Assembly: GCA_964019055.1 (NCBI GenBank)
Contig: OZ025216.1
Coordinates: 2,974,501 to 3,038,500 of the forward strand
From: Anthopleura xanthogrammica
Lineage: Eukaryota; Cnidaria; Anthozoa; Actiniaria; Actiniidae
Direction of reading: 5' to 3'
Length of the DNA stretch: 64,000 nt
Position numbers and translations under genes: made by a program. The first letter of the stretch is position 1. The number at the start of each line of letters is the position of its first letter. Positions 54,027 through 64,000 of this stretch are shown here, piece after piece. The notes under the pieces were generated by a model. That model was given only the letters and a program-made list of their open reading frames with translations, did not search any database and was not told the origin of the DNA.

Positions 54027-54100
54027 GACTGTTGTGATATGAGGTAAACAGCGAGAAGAGGAACCTGAAAAGCACCGCCACTAGGGGAGGGGGGTGGGGC

Positions 54101-54203
54101 AAAACTCGACTTCTCGCGACGCTCCGAACGACGTTATGCAATAAGGCATGTATGTGGAGTTAATTTATACAGCTCCGTGCTAATTAATTATGCAGTGAGA
54201 ATA
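54101..54203. repeat. 103-bp direct repeat, copy 1
   Basis: AAAACTCGACTTCTCGCGAC... to GCAGTGAGAATA is repeated identically at 56150-56252, 2 kb to the right. Its right end forms a hairpin with the next repeat (GCAGTGAGAATA and TATTCTCACTGC). Confidence 0.95.
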
Positions 54204-54268
54204 GTTATATATTCTCACTGCATACTCATTATCACGTCGCAGTAAGTTAAGTTATGGATGAGATCCGC
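54198..54268. repeat. 71-bp direct repeat, copy 2
   Basis: Second copy of 53956-54026; overlaps the end of the 103-bp repeat by six bases. Confidence 0.95.
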
Positions 54269-54937
54269 TCCTGTCCCTCACCAAGGTAAAGAGACGAGAT
54301 GGAATATGGCTTACATCCAAATATACCCATAACATCCTTAATTCAATACTTAAAAACCATATCCATTACTCAGAACCCATATCCATTACTCAGAACCCAT
54401 ATCCATTACTCAGAACCCCCAATACTCCACAACTCAAAGCTTATTAGCCTTTGATCCGACGTGACAAATCATACGTATGCTTAGTATGTAGGTTGCCTGC
54501 TCTGAAGTGGCTAGGGTCCAAAAAACGCAATTGAGAAAGTCTCCCCAGGCCCGGACGAGCGCACACCAGGGAAGGCGGAGGCAAAGGGCCAACAAAAGGC
54601 AGGGTTTCCTCGATGATGCACCTTAAGGGAATAGCCCCGGCTGGTTCTAGCCTGTTAACTTCTTCCAATCTTGACGCAAACTGAGTGCAATCAACCTACA
54701 AGCATAAACCAACCCGGGCTGACAAAAAATGTAAAAGTCTTACTAGACAGGAAACCCTACCCTCTGTCGGCCCCAGGCTCCGAACCAGGTCCGAAATAGA
54801 GGCACTGAGAAGGCCCCCCTGAGGCTGACAGAGGGAGAGTACAAAAAACTATACCTTTAAATGTAAAAATAGGAGAAGAGCATTTTTTGGAGGGAATTTG
54901 CCATATAAAATTGAAGAAAACACAGATAAAGACATTC
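54269..54937. other. Spacer, locally GC-rich, no gene recognised
   Basis: Contains a 20-bp triplet (54358-54417) and a hairpin pairing CCCTCTGTCGGCC (54759) with GGCTGACAGAGGG (54823). The GC-rich block 54440-54700 may be a degenerate mobile sequence; its short minus-strand frame shows no motif. Confidence 0.4.
54358..54417. repeat. 20-bp tandem repeat, 3 units
   Basis: CATATCCATTACTCAGAACC three times without change. Confidence 0.95.
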
Positions 54938-55520
54938 ACAATTAATTCTCTTGTACCCATGGCTCTCCGGGACATCTTCGCTCACTCGGCGGTATTCACA
55001 ATTAATTCTCGTGTACCCATGGCTCTCCAGGCCACCTTCGCCTACTCGGCGGTACTCACAATCAATTTCTACCGTATACGCATGGCTCTCCGGGCCATCT
55101 TCGCTCACTCGGCGGTATTCACAACTAATTCTCTTGTACCCATGGCTCTCCGGGCCATCTTTGCTCACTCGGCGGTATTCACAATTAATTCTCTTGTACC
55201 CATGGCTCTCCGGGCCATCTTCGCTCACTCGGCGGTATTCACAATTAATTCTCTTGTACCCATGGCTCTCCGGGCCATCTTCGCCCACTCGGCGGTACTC
55301 ACAATCAATTTTAACGTATACGCATGGCTCTCCGGGCCATCTTCGCTCACTCGGCGGTATTCACAATTAATTCTTTTGTACCCATGGCTCTTCGGGCCAT
55401 CTCCGCTCACTCGGCGGTATTCACAATTAATTCTCATGTTTCGCCCACTCTGCGCCGGTATTACACTAAATTCTCGTGTTCCCCTGGCTCTCCCGGCCAT
55501 CTCCGCTCACCAGGCGCTAT
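54938..55520. repeat. 60-bp minisatellite, about 9.5 units
   Basis: Unit CACAATTAATTCTCTTGTAC + CCATGGCTCTCCGGGCCATC + TTCGCTCACTCGGCGGTATT. Some units carry a variant first third (CACAATCAATTT...GTATACGCATGG). As 60 is a multiple of three, several frames on both strands stay open (up to 212 codons) and give 20-residue repeats; I regard these as spurious. Confidence 0.95.
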
Positions 55521-56149
55521 TATAATACCCGGAAAAAAAACGGAGTAAAACGAGGTAAAAAAAAAAGAAATAAACAATAGGAACAATAAGACAAAAGAAA
55601 AAATAGGCTGCGAATAGAGCTAAACGAGCTGTAAAAACTACAATGAAAGAACCCCTAGGGACACAAAAACGCTCGATATTAAAAACAAAAGATGCCGAGA
55701 ACGAAACAAGAAAAACTAAACGAGCCCTAACAAACAAAGGAATAAAACTGCTAAGAAGCGTAAGAAAAACACCAAACGAATATGTACATGACAAGGAAAG
55801 CCAAAAGTAGCTGACTGAAAAAAAGTTGGCCGATAGTATTCTTCACGCAAAAATACGATACTGAGCAGCCTTTGAACGACCTTCACCGGTGGTATTCAAC
55901 GTAAAAATATCCCCCAGCGTAAAGCTGACTTCACCGGTGCACCCAATTGAAAAGTATCAACAGAGTTCTCGCTAGAGCAAGGAAATCTACAATCAAATAA
56001 AACTATACAAACTGTGCTTGACGACTCGTGCTGCCAGCATTCACCAGTTCTGCGTCTGTTGAGGTATCATGAGCGTTTCGAGGAGCTGCAGTTGTTCATC
56101 TTTCTGAAGTGAGTTATCTTCGCTGGTGGCGGTGGTGGACAGCAAAACC
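55521..56149. other. Spacer with one short Lys/Arg-rich open frame
   Basis: The left half is strongly A-rich on the plus strand. A 55-residue frame runs from ATG 55643 to TAG 55808-55810 (MKEPLGTQKRSILKTKD...). It is basic, has no known motif and is probably chance in A-rich DNA. Confidence 0.35.
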
Positions 56150-56252
56150 AAAACTCGACTTCTCGCGACGCTCCGAACGACGTTATGCAATAAGGCATGT
56201 ATGTGGAGTTAATTTATACAGCTCCGTGCTAATTAATTATGCAGTGAGAATA
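56150..56252. repeat. 103-bp direct repeat, copy 2
   Basis: Identical to 54101-54203. Confidence 0.95.
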
Positions 56253-57402
56253 CTAGGTACGTTTAATTTGTATCCTCTCAACTATAACGAGAAGAAAAAA
56301 ACTGAAAAAATAATAAAGCAAATGCGCTGCAGAAAGAGGAGAATTCGTATTTTCTTGATTAGATCTTTTAAGACAACTTCAAAAACAATCAGATTTAAAC
56401 GCAGGAAGCTGGCCTTGAGGACTGATTTAATTCGCTATCCTCAGCAGGTAATCTGGGGGCATGCAAATCTTTACAAAGGACTTAGTACGCGTGGTTTACC
56501 AACCCAGCACTTGACTTTCAAAACAACGTTTGTTATTCAGATTTGAGTCAATCATTTGCTACGCAAGGTAATCTGCTTGATCGCGTTCAATACCAACTCA
56601 TATATCTTTACACTGAGGGCTTTGTAACAATGGAAGGAATGGAGGCTGTGTGTAAGTCAGATTCTCTACGTAAATTTATTTGCCCATTTTCCTATCTTCG
56701 TCGAGCCAATTCTAACATTTCATTTTGACTAAGGTTGCCGTCATTATGCCATGTAATATCGGACGAAAGAAAAAACGAGTTTGCTGAAATACGACAATTA
56801 CTTTTCCGCTGTAGAAGACTGAAAAAATATGTAATTTTTCGGCAAGAAAGCAAAAAAAAACTTTGTCGTACTTTCAAACCACTTGATACTGAACTTTTTA
56901 TTACGACCACTTCTTGTGGTCCCGGCAGCATTTCTTCACTTAAAACATGGTTCTATAGCACATACACCTTGTTTTTACCAATACAAATTAAAACAGATCT
57001 CTAGAATACGGACACTTCCTTCGGTCCTGATTGCTCTTATTCACCTAAAAACAGATATTTATAATAGAAATACCACTCTGTTACTGACCTATGGCTCTGC
57101 CCATAAAATGTTGGCTACTGCTTTGATTAACTGACTGTGTGGATTAGAGAGGTATGACAGTTATCCGTGTTTTTCGTTACGGTAACGAAAAAGCATTTCG
57201 AATAAGTTACGGTAACGAAAAAGCATTCCGAATAAGTTACATTTTAAAATAATTAGGGGAACCAAATGAATTCAGTGAAACCAACAAGTATGAATCAAGT
57301 GTCTTTATTACTCAATTTTTTAAATTTCACATGGTAACCGTAGGCGTTGTTCCAAAATATATGTTAGAAAAAATCTTACTATCAGAAAATTCACTTGTCA
57401 TT
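56253..57402. other. Region of short open frames, possibly a decayed gene
   Basis: Plus-strand frames at 56109-56546 (basic, RCRKRRIRIFLIRSFKTTSK), 56543-56728 and 56735-57004 lie in series and have donor-like signals (CAG|GTAATC near 56448, CAAG|GTAATC near 56567). I do not recognise any product; the first frame starts inside the 103-bp repeat. Confidence 0.3.
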
Positions 57403-57804
57403 ACTGGGTTGCTATGGTAGCAAACCAGTCTTTGAACCCAAAAGGAACACTTTGGTAAGAAATAATAGAGTATATAGGATTGGTGAGTGGGCGAGCTCTC
57501 GCACAAGCAACCCAGTGAACGCTCCAAGAGCGTCTAGTTCTAACTAGCATGTGGTCCAGTTCAAACGCCCAACTTCTCATGAACCTAACCCAATACCATG
57601 AATTAAGTTAATGAGAAGTACGAAGTCTGAGGTTGTATTAAAGTCGACCCGATTGTTAAGATCGGTTGGAGCCGTCGGGAATTTCGACTTTGGATCGACT
57701 TTGATTCAAACGACGAACTTTCTCATGAACCGATCCTAATGCGTACATTATAATTAATTTTTTTAATGTATTTTATTACTGGGTTGCTATGGTAGCAAAC
57801 CAGT
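57403..57804. repeat. Segment between two copies of a 27-bp near-palindrome
   Basis: ACTGGGTTGCTATGG + TAGCAAACCAGT occurs at 57403-57429 and 57778-57804 in the same orientation. Between are inverted pieces (CAAACGCCCAACTTCTCATG and AATGAGAAGT, TTTCGACTTT and similar), typical of a palindromic mobile repeat. A related motif bounds 59782-61111. Confidence 0.6.
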
Positions 57805-58669
57805 CTTAAAATGAGATCCGTTTTTCGGGCGTCAGGTAGACCATAATTTCACACGTCATGATTGGTCGAGAACTTGTAAACAATGTCCAGTGTCCAATGA
57901 AGTTGCCACACGACATCGAGGACGATGTATTTATAGTTTTTAGTGTTGTGTCACCATTAATTCATTCGTTCAGGGTTCGTGAAGTACTAGTTTGTCTGTA
58001 GGCATGTTGCGTACTATTGTCTTTAGGTTTTTTAACGCTACGCTTAAACTACTTACAAACACACACGCCGTACGTGGTAGACACACACTAAAAGATGTTA
58101 TTGAGCAGTTTTGGAACGGGTTGGTCCACATACTCAAAGAGAGAAGTCTGAGAATCTACGAGCTATCTTTGAGAATCTATGAGCAAACTACGGTATGAGA
58201 ATCGTAGAACTAGACAAACTAGTCAAAATAGACTAAGAGAATCTATAAACTACCTAGCTAGATCTTACCAGATCTCAGATAAAAAAAATATACTGAGACA
58301 AACTACAGAACGAGAGACAAACTACAAAACGAGTGACAAACAAAGCTTTGATGAAAGCTGACTCCAAGAACTTGTAGAAGTCAGACGAGCTGATAGCACA
58401 GGGAGCCCAATTTAGATAAAAGTAAAAAGTGAAAATAAAATCGGAAAAAAATCGCGTTTAATTAATTTTTTAAATTCCAGGTCAAGATAATGTCCTCTAC
58501 AATACGAACGAGCAAAAAAATCCGTAAAAAATGAACTAAAACATTATATTGACATAAATCCACACGTAGGATACCATAGGGAAATTACATTGGAAAACAA
58601 AGGCGCGCGCGAAAAAAAATGTTTTAGTTCAATAATCATTTATTTTAATGAATCAAAAAGCATGCTGAG
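57805..58669. other. Intergenic, no gene recognised
   Basis: Short frames (57992-58198, 58179-58361) derive from degenerate GAGAATCTA and GACAAACTA tandem words and look non-coding. Confidence 0.45.
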
Positions 58670-61600
58670 TTATTTTTTCTTTGCCCAGTACAAGAAACAC
58701 TTGAACGGTAACTCAGACATGACTTTGCCAGCTTCACTGTAGTTGGAACGAACCAGCTTTTCAACTTTGAGACGTATTTTCTCTCTTTCACTGGAACCAC
58801 AGACAAAGAATGCACCGTTAGACATGAAGTGGTCTATGGCTTCATCTTCGTTCATTGGGTCAGTCTCATCCATATTCGTATTCTGCACATCTTCAAAAAG
58901 ACCTGACTTTTGCAGAGCTGGTCCCCATTCAATGAAATCTTCCCCATTTTCATCAAAAACTGAATCTACTCCTGCATTTTTATAGTGCACGCCTGAATCT
59001 TTGAGGATCTCTAAGACCCATGGGATAGGCTGGGGATTGGGAGACTTGGTAAAGATACCAAGCATTCCTCCAGGTATCAACACTCGGCAAATTTCAGCAT
59101 ATGACTTGGCGTTGGAAAAGTAATGAACTGCATTGGCTGCAACTACTGCATTGACACTGTTGTCTGGAAGGGCTGTAAGATAAATTATAGGAAACTAGTG
59201 AATAACTAAAAAAGGTGGTCAGTTGAATGGGCGCGTTTGCACGGTCGTAGAGTTTGTTTGTCTGCTTCTTTGCCGGTCAGTCAGTCAGTCTGTCTGTCTG
59301 TCAGTTAGTCTGTCAGTCAATCTGTATCATGATGTCGTCTGGTTTGTCTGTTCAGTTTATCTGCTTGTCTGTCTGTTTTTATTTTTGTATTTTGTGTGTT
59401 TGCTCGTTTCTTGTTTGTCTGTTGTTCTCTTCTCAGAATATACCATAGTTTCGTAGTACAACTTAACACACAAAACACAAACCTATTTCAAAACAAATTG
59501 TTGGAGCCAAAGGAAATAGACGGAGATAGGTCATTCCTAGACTTTCCAAGTCCTCTGTCCCAAAGTCATCTTTTTTTTTGCTGGCGGGACTGAGGACTTT
59601 TCATCTCTGCTTCGCGCCAAATTTACCGACGGGTTTTTTAGGTGAATAAATTATATAAAACAGACAATCAACCGAGATTGGCGACATTTTTGGCGCGAAA
59701 CGGAAATCGAATGCCTGCAAGGGATAAAGTCGTTAAAAATTAGGTTTTGGACCCGCTGTCATGAATGATTGTGAAATAATTACTGGGTTACCTGTGGTAA
59801 ACCAGTCATAAAATACCTTCGTTTTTTTTTTTTTTCCTTCGCGAGAAAATGGCAAAGTTGCGCAATAGTACCCAGGGGTCTTTAGAACTTTACCCAAGAA
59901 GCCTTAGCGGGCATCTGATACAGGGTTCCTGTCTATAGTCCGATCAATTAACATGTGCCAACTGTCAATCAATGTCACTACGTTGCCAGCTAATTAAGAG
60001 AGGGCGGAGCTAGCTTATCACGTGACATAAATTAATGTCTACGCATGCTTTATTTCGTTGACTGCTGTAATTAAAGAGAGAGCCGAGTCAGAATTTTTAA
60101 TTTATTCGTAAACAAGGATAATTCTAATCCAACCCGGAATTCTGAAGAATTTGTATTGCTCACGGCAAATCCACTAACTTTGATTAACTACTCGTGCTTT
60201 GACTCAGCTATCTAAAGCAGTATTATCTGTAGTATCAGTACAAAAGGAAAAAGCTAGCCGTGGCCGATATTTAATTCTTGTATTAAAGAATTTCTACGCA
60301 CTCCAAGCTAAATCAAACCGATGGGACGTCCTGACTTCATTCGAGTTTTACCGACCCGATTCTCGGATGCTATATTTAATGGTTTGACTCAACAAGACTA
60401 CTACAAATAAACATAAGGTACAAAGAAGTTTATTTGGGCTTTCATTTTGATATTAAGAACTGAAGAGTAATGAGAAATATTGTTAAATCGAACGCATTTA
60501 CATTTACCCTCAGATCGATCTCTTATAAAGTTATTCATCTCACGGCTCACTCGTTAAACATTTACGAACTGTCGATTGATTTACAAATATATACGAACAT
60601 AGAAAATTATAAAATGTAACGCAATTCTGAGGGTAGTTTTGAGCAATTATTTACTTGTCTTACCGTTCTAAACGAAGGATTCATGTAGTAAACAAATAAT
60701 GCTGACCTCAAGCAAACGTGTCTCCGTCAGCTCGCTTTGCCGACTTTCTGTCTGCGACTTAATTACGTATGTTAAAACTCGGACTGGAATCGGAAGGAAT
60801 GGAAGTTGGACTTCACCAAAATGGATATTTTCGATGATTTAAATTTTCATTTAACTTTTTTTTCCAAGATTGCTTTCACTGTACGTTTATAGTAGCCAGT
60901 CTATCATTGTTTTTCGAAAAACGACGAAAAAAGAAAACGAGGGCCTCGAAAGTAAGATACATCAAAGATTAAAACCAAATTACTGTCAGCTTGTTTTATT
61001 ATTTATCAGTCCTTTTCCACAAAGGGTGGGTTAAGGGCACCCTAGGACCCCTCCCCCTCCCCCCTGCCCCTGGTCTCACCCGGTCCAGGTAACCCAGTCT
61101 ACCCTGCCCGCAGGGTCTTGTTATCAAAAGAATTCACTTGCCAACCACATCGCTAAGTATCAGCTTCAAAAAAGTTATTTTTGAAATAAAATCATTATGA
61201 GTTGCCGGAGTTTTGATCATAGTTGGCGCCGAAACTCATATCAAATTATTCGGTTACTGGTCACGCGCGTACATAAATTAGCTGTAAAATGTTTTTGAGA
61301 ATTAGAAATTAGCTTCGACAACCTTTTTTTGAAACACATATATACAATAAATATAGCGACACAGCTGGATACACTTACGAATCTTTTCCGCTCTGCAATG
61401 AATATATTCCACGCCGGGGTTGTTCTGCCGTAACACATGGCTCATCGTTTCTAATGGCTCGCTAGCAATTTGACGAAGCTTACAGTCTTTAGTGGCTTCA
61501 GAAATAGCCTTGGTGAATTGGCCAGATCCGGCGGCCAGTTCTAGGATGGTCACAGGAGTCGTCTTGCAATCAAAAACTCCAAGTTTGTCGAGAAAAGTTT

Positions 61601-61697
61601 GGACTGTCTTAGCTTTGTATCCAGACCTTGCTTTGTCGTAGGATTCAGCATCTTTGAATGATTTTTTAGCGACTTCTATCGTATCTTGTGTTGTCAT
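58670..61697 (-). CDS. Class I SAM-dependent methyltransferase (Methyltransf_11/UbiE-like)
   Basis: Two coding exons on the minus strand: 61379-61697 and 58670-59172, joined in phase 1 across a 2.2-kb intron (donor GTAAGTG, acceptor TTATCTTACAG), giving 273 residues. ATG at 61697 (MTTQDTIEVAKKSFKDAESY) is preferred; an upstream ATG at 61778 would add a 27-residue basic/hydrophobic leader. Motif I ILELAAGSGQ (51-60) binds SAM, ASEPLETM is the following acidic loop, and LPDNSVNAVVAANAVHYF (about 108-125) is motif II/III. The core LIPGGMLGIFTKSPNP closes the Rossmann fold. By family it is a small-molecule or lipid methyltransferase of the cytosolic type seen in many invertebrates; the substrate is not predictable. 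It shares a 266-base upstream gap with the plus-strand exon at 61964. Confidence 0.88.
59276..59370. repeat. Degenerate (GTCT/CAGT)n stretch
   Basis: Tetranucleotide-like CAGTCAGTCTGTCTGTCTG tract in the methyltransferase intron. Confidence 0.8.
59782..61111. mobile_element. Candidate 1.33-kb non-autonomous element in the methyltransferase intron
   Basis: ACTGGGTTACCTG at 59782 faces its inverse CAGGTAACCCAGT ending at about 61099. The left end continues as a short palindrome to 59806 and the right as GGTCTCACCCGGTCC. The interior is non-coding (one 62-codon frame at 60199-60387 without motif). The match is short, so the assignment is tentative. Confidence 0.45.
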
Positions 61698-61963
61698 GTT
61701 GAAAAAATAGACTGGTTTTGTTTTGCAACTCGTTTTAAAGAGTAGAAGAAGTTGCTTGCAGACCGTACAAGAAACCAATACAAGAAACTTGAAACAACCT
61801 TCAGCTGTGCCGAGACTGACGTGACTGAGGGCTGATCAAAGACACGGAACGGTGCGTTTGCTCGCGGTGTTCACTGGGTAATGGCGGATAAATATTTAAT
61901 GCGCATGTGTGGTAGGTGCCACATGTCCTTTGCTTTGACATAGTCTTATTGTAAATATGGGGA
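61698..61963. promoter_or_regulatory. Head-to-head upstream region of the methyltransferase and a plus-strand gene
   Basis: 266 bases with TAATGGCGGATAA and GCGCATG, no repeat and higher GC than the flanks; a shared promoter is the simplest reading. Confidence 0.4.
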
Positions 61964-62132
61964 ATGGCGAAGGACTTACAAGCTAAAATACACAGTCTTG
62001 GCCAGCGATTAAAAGAAGAATACAACTCGAAATCGCCTGATTTACTTGACACGGAGAGTGAGAAGACTAAACCACCGACCAGAGCTCTCCTGGGGCTCAA
62101 CATTAGCTCTGGGACAAGAAAACAACGACCAG
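61964..62132 (+). CDS. Probable first coding exon of an unidentified gene
   Basis: ATG at 61964 in good context (GGAATGG) opens MAKDLQAKIHSLGQRLKEEY..., a hydrophilic, likely helical N-terminus that continues to a possible donor (CCAG|GTATTT, GT at 62133). The region to that point has coding-like composition, whereas the frame past it soon becomes unremarkable and stops at 62207-62209. Further exons were not found up to the window end. I do not recognise the protein. Confidence 0.4.
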
Positions 62133-64000
62133 GTATTTCACTTGAGAGTTTTGTATATGGCACCAGATATCGTACCAGAAATCGAACTGGTCTCGTATTT
62201 GTTCGCTGATTATTGTTGTCACCCCTATAACTTGTACCTGGGTCTTCTTACAACGTTTTTAAGCGATTCTAGAGGGTATTTATTTGTCTGCTTTATGTCT
62301 AAACGGGGAAAACAATCAAAGTCTCAAAAAACTGCAACGTAATATCTTTGAACTTCGTGTTGTTGTCCTTGTTGTGTTTGTCAATCTTATTTTCTCATCC
62401 TTCGTCTCTCAACTCACCAATATCGCTGAATTTATCAAAATACTTCAATCTTTGAGGCTAATAAGGGTTCTTTCGTCGCTAATTCTTCGCTTTTCCGTCA
62501 ATTCTTCGATAAGAATCAGTCTAAAGTTGTCGCTGTTCGTGTATGTACAAAGTACAAGCTAAGCATTACGTCCTTTTAGACGTATTAAAGCCAAAGACGT
62601 AAATTTTACGAATTTAAATGAGTTTGACTGAACGCAATAATTTGACTTGTATTTAGTGGTTTTGGTTAGGTATTTTCCTTATAATCCTTCACAAATTATA
62701 GGAAATTTATTCCATAATAATCCACGTAAAAGTTTTTTATAAATTTTGATTTGTAATTTATGTGAATTTATCCTAGGCTGTCATCTATATGGCAAGCTTA
62801 AACGTTTTGAAAGCTTATTCTTATAATTCTTCTATATAAGCTTAAGTATTTTTTTACTTTTTTTTCGTTAACATATTTGAATTTTGACAAATTTTTACAC
62901 TTCTTCATCTAGAAATCATCTCCGATATAAAAATACAAATATTTGTTTGTTTTCAATTATTTAACTATTATTTTTTCTTTAATTTCACCACTTAGCATTC
63001 TTAGATGGATAATTGTCTGAGCTTGTGTTCTCACCCTCTCAACAAAGCTTAATTTAAATCCTACAAAATGTGATATAAGGAGTTTTGAAGTTCGAAAGTG
63101 TTCAAATGTGTTATTTGTTTTAACTTGCAATAGTAAGAAAAATACAGTGGATCAACAATGATTTATGGATTAGGGAAACTGTCCATGAAATAAAGATAAT
63201 ATATTAGAAGTTATGTGTTTCTTCAAACAAACTTTTCTCATAAAAAAATCAGAGCTCTTGGTGGGATTTGATTATTTTACCAAAGCCTGAAGTTTCATTG
63301 ATCAGTAAATTATGCCTATTAAACATTCGGCTACTGTAAGGTCCAGTTCAGATGTCAAACGTTTGCCACATCGAATCTAAGAGTTGCATTCCATACATGA
63401 CAAGTGTGAAGTCTGAAACATTTAAATTCAACAGATTTGATTAGTGCAGCAGAAGATTAAATTCGACTGAGCCCAGAGCTCAAAATAACGGCCAGTCATA
63501 AGCCGGTCAAGATGTCCGACCTATGATATTTTATTTTAGTTTTTCCAAATATGACCAGTCGACAATGTCCGTTCAAAACCTTATTTGACCAGTCAAGTAC
63601 CAAATTTGAGCCCTGGAGCCATATGGAGCAATTTTCATATGAGTGAAAAACATACAGAAATGACTTACAGCTTGTACACGTTACGACATGCCAGAACATG
63701 GATTCCCATTATCTTTGAGTAATTCATCCAATCACAATGCTTAGTTATGGCCATGGTGAGATACAGTATGGCTACGAATTTGCCATATAGTTTCCCACTC
63801 ATACAAAAAGAGCTTTTTTTTAGTAGTAGTAGTAAAGATGGGAAATGCAGGTTAAATACTGGCAGCCTAGGGCTGATGTATATTATAAAGTTTCAATATT
63901 ACAGCAGCTATTGATAAAAATATGCAAGATGGGGTTAAGTTCATTGCTATAGCGGCAGAATGAAATGCAACATCTTCATATACAGCACGATTTACATGTT
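62133..64000. other. Putative intron or intergenic, AT-rich
   Basis: No exon could be placed. The only repeat recognised is the family V relic at 63479-63617. Confidence 0.4.
63479..63617. repeat. MITE family V, copy near the right edge
   Basis: GAGCTCAAAATAACGGCCAG at the left and TTTGACCAGTCAAG...AAATTTGAGCCCTG at the right resemble the ends of the flotillin and RPS5 intron copies. Confidence 0.65.

Noticed and set aside
54857..55525. Large open frames on both strands with 20-residue repeats
   Set aside because: They arise from the 60-bp minisatellite; frames on both strands are open at once and no promoter, splice or homology supports a gene.
55643..55810. Small Lys/Arg-rich protein gene
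   Set aside because: Fifty-five codons in A-rich DNA with no motif or signals; not enough support.
54101..56252. LTR retrotransposon bounded by the 103-bp direct repeats
   Set aside because: Repeats are short, lack TG...CA ends, and the interior has no gag or pol-like frame.

Overview
This is nuclear DNA from an animal. The genes have GT-AG introns, TATA boxes and AATAAA signals, and the intergenic space is AT-rich and full of short non-autonomous DNA transposons and fold-back repeats. The mix of somatomedin-B/class-B receptors, minisatellites and invertebrate-like flotillin and uS7 genes fits a cnidarian, probably an anthozoan such as a stony coral. That is inference from gene style and memory of similar sequences, not a database match. 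No rRNA or credible tRNA gene was seen.

Layout. (1) 1-26.6 kb: a cluster of five intronless paralogous 7TM receptors (A +, B -, C -, D +, E +). The four intact ones have a signal peptide, a propeptide ending at a furin-type site, a somatomedin-B-like module, a long Cys-rich ectodomain without a visible GPS, a class-B (adhesion/Methuselah-like) 7TM core and a C-terminal class I PDZ ligand. Copy A is cut by the window edge and has an in-frame stop. Parts of the 7TM core are almost identical in DNA between copies whose ectodomains are strongly diverged, which suggests gene conversion. A 160-bp satellite lies between D and E. (2) 29.6-33.0 kb: a three-exon BTB-BACK-Kelch gene on the minus strand. 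(3) 35.7-41.8 kb: flotillin-1 (minus, 13 coding exons found), head-to-head with the ribosomal protein S5/uS7 gene (plus, 43.0-45.6 kb) across a short shared promoter. (4) 46.0-52.3 kb: a 6.3-kb DNA transposon with terminal inverted repeats of about 350 bp. Its protein of roughly 1.4-1.5 k residues has two N-terminal zinc-binding-like modules, a central transposase-like region, a FEN1/XPG-type nuclease with all seven acidic positions, and, beyond one in-frame TAG, a Tesmin/TSO1-type CXC module. It resembles the Academ superfamily as I remember it. (5) 53.3-58.6 kb: a truncated rhodopsin-type receptor, direct repeats and a 60-bp minisatellite. (6) 58.7-61.7 kb: a two-exon class I methyltransferase (minus), head-to-head with an unidentified first exon (plus, 61.96 kb).

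The receptor cluster probably works at the cell surface as a set of cleaved, PDZ-anchored receptors. Flotillin and uS7 are housekeeping genes. The transposon and the many small repeat families (several with two to four copies here, often in introns) account for much of the non-genic DNA. The two observations most worth following are the nuclease-bearing transposon and the patchwork identity within the receptor cluster.
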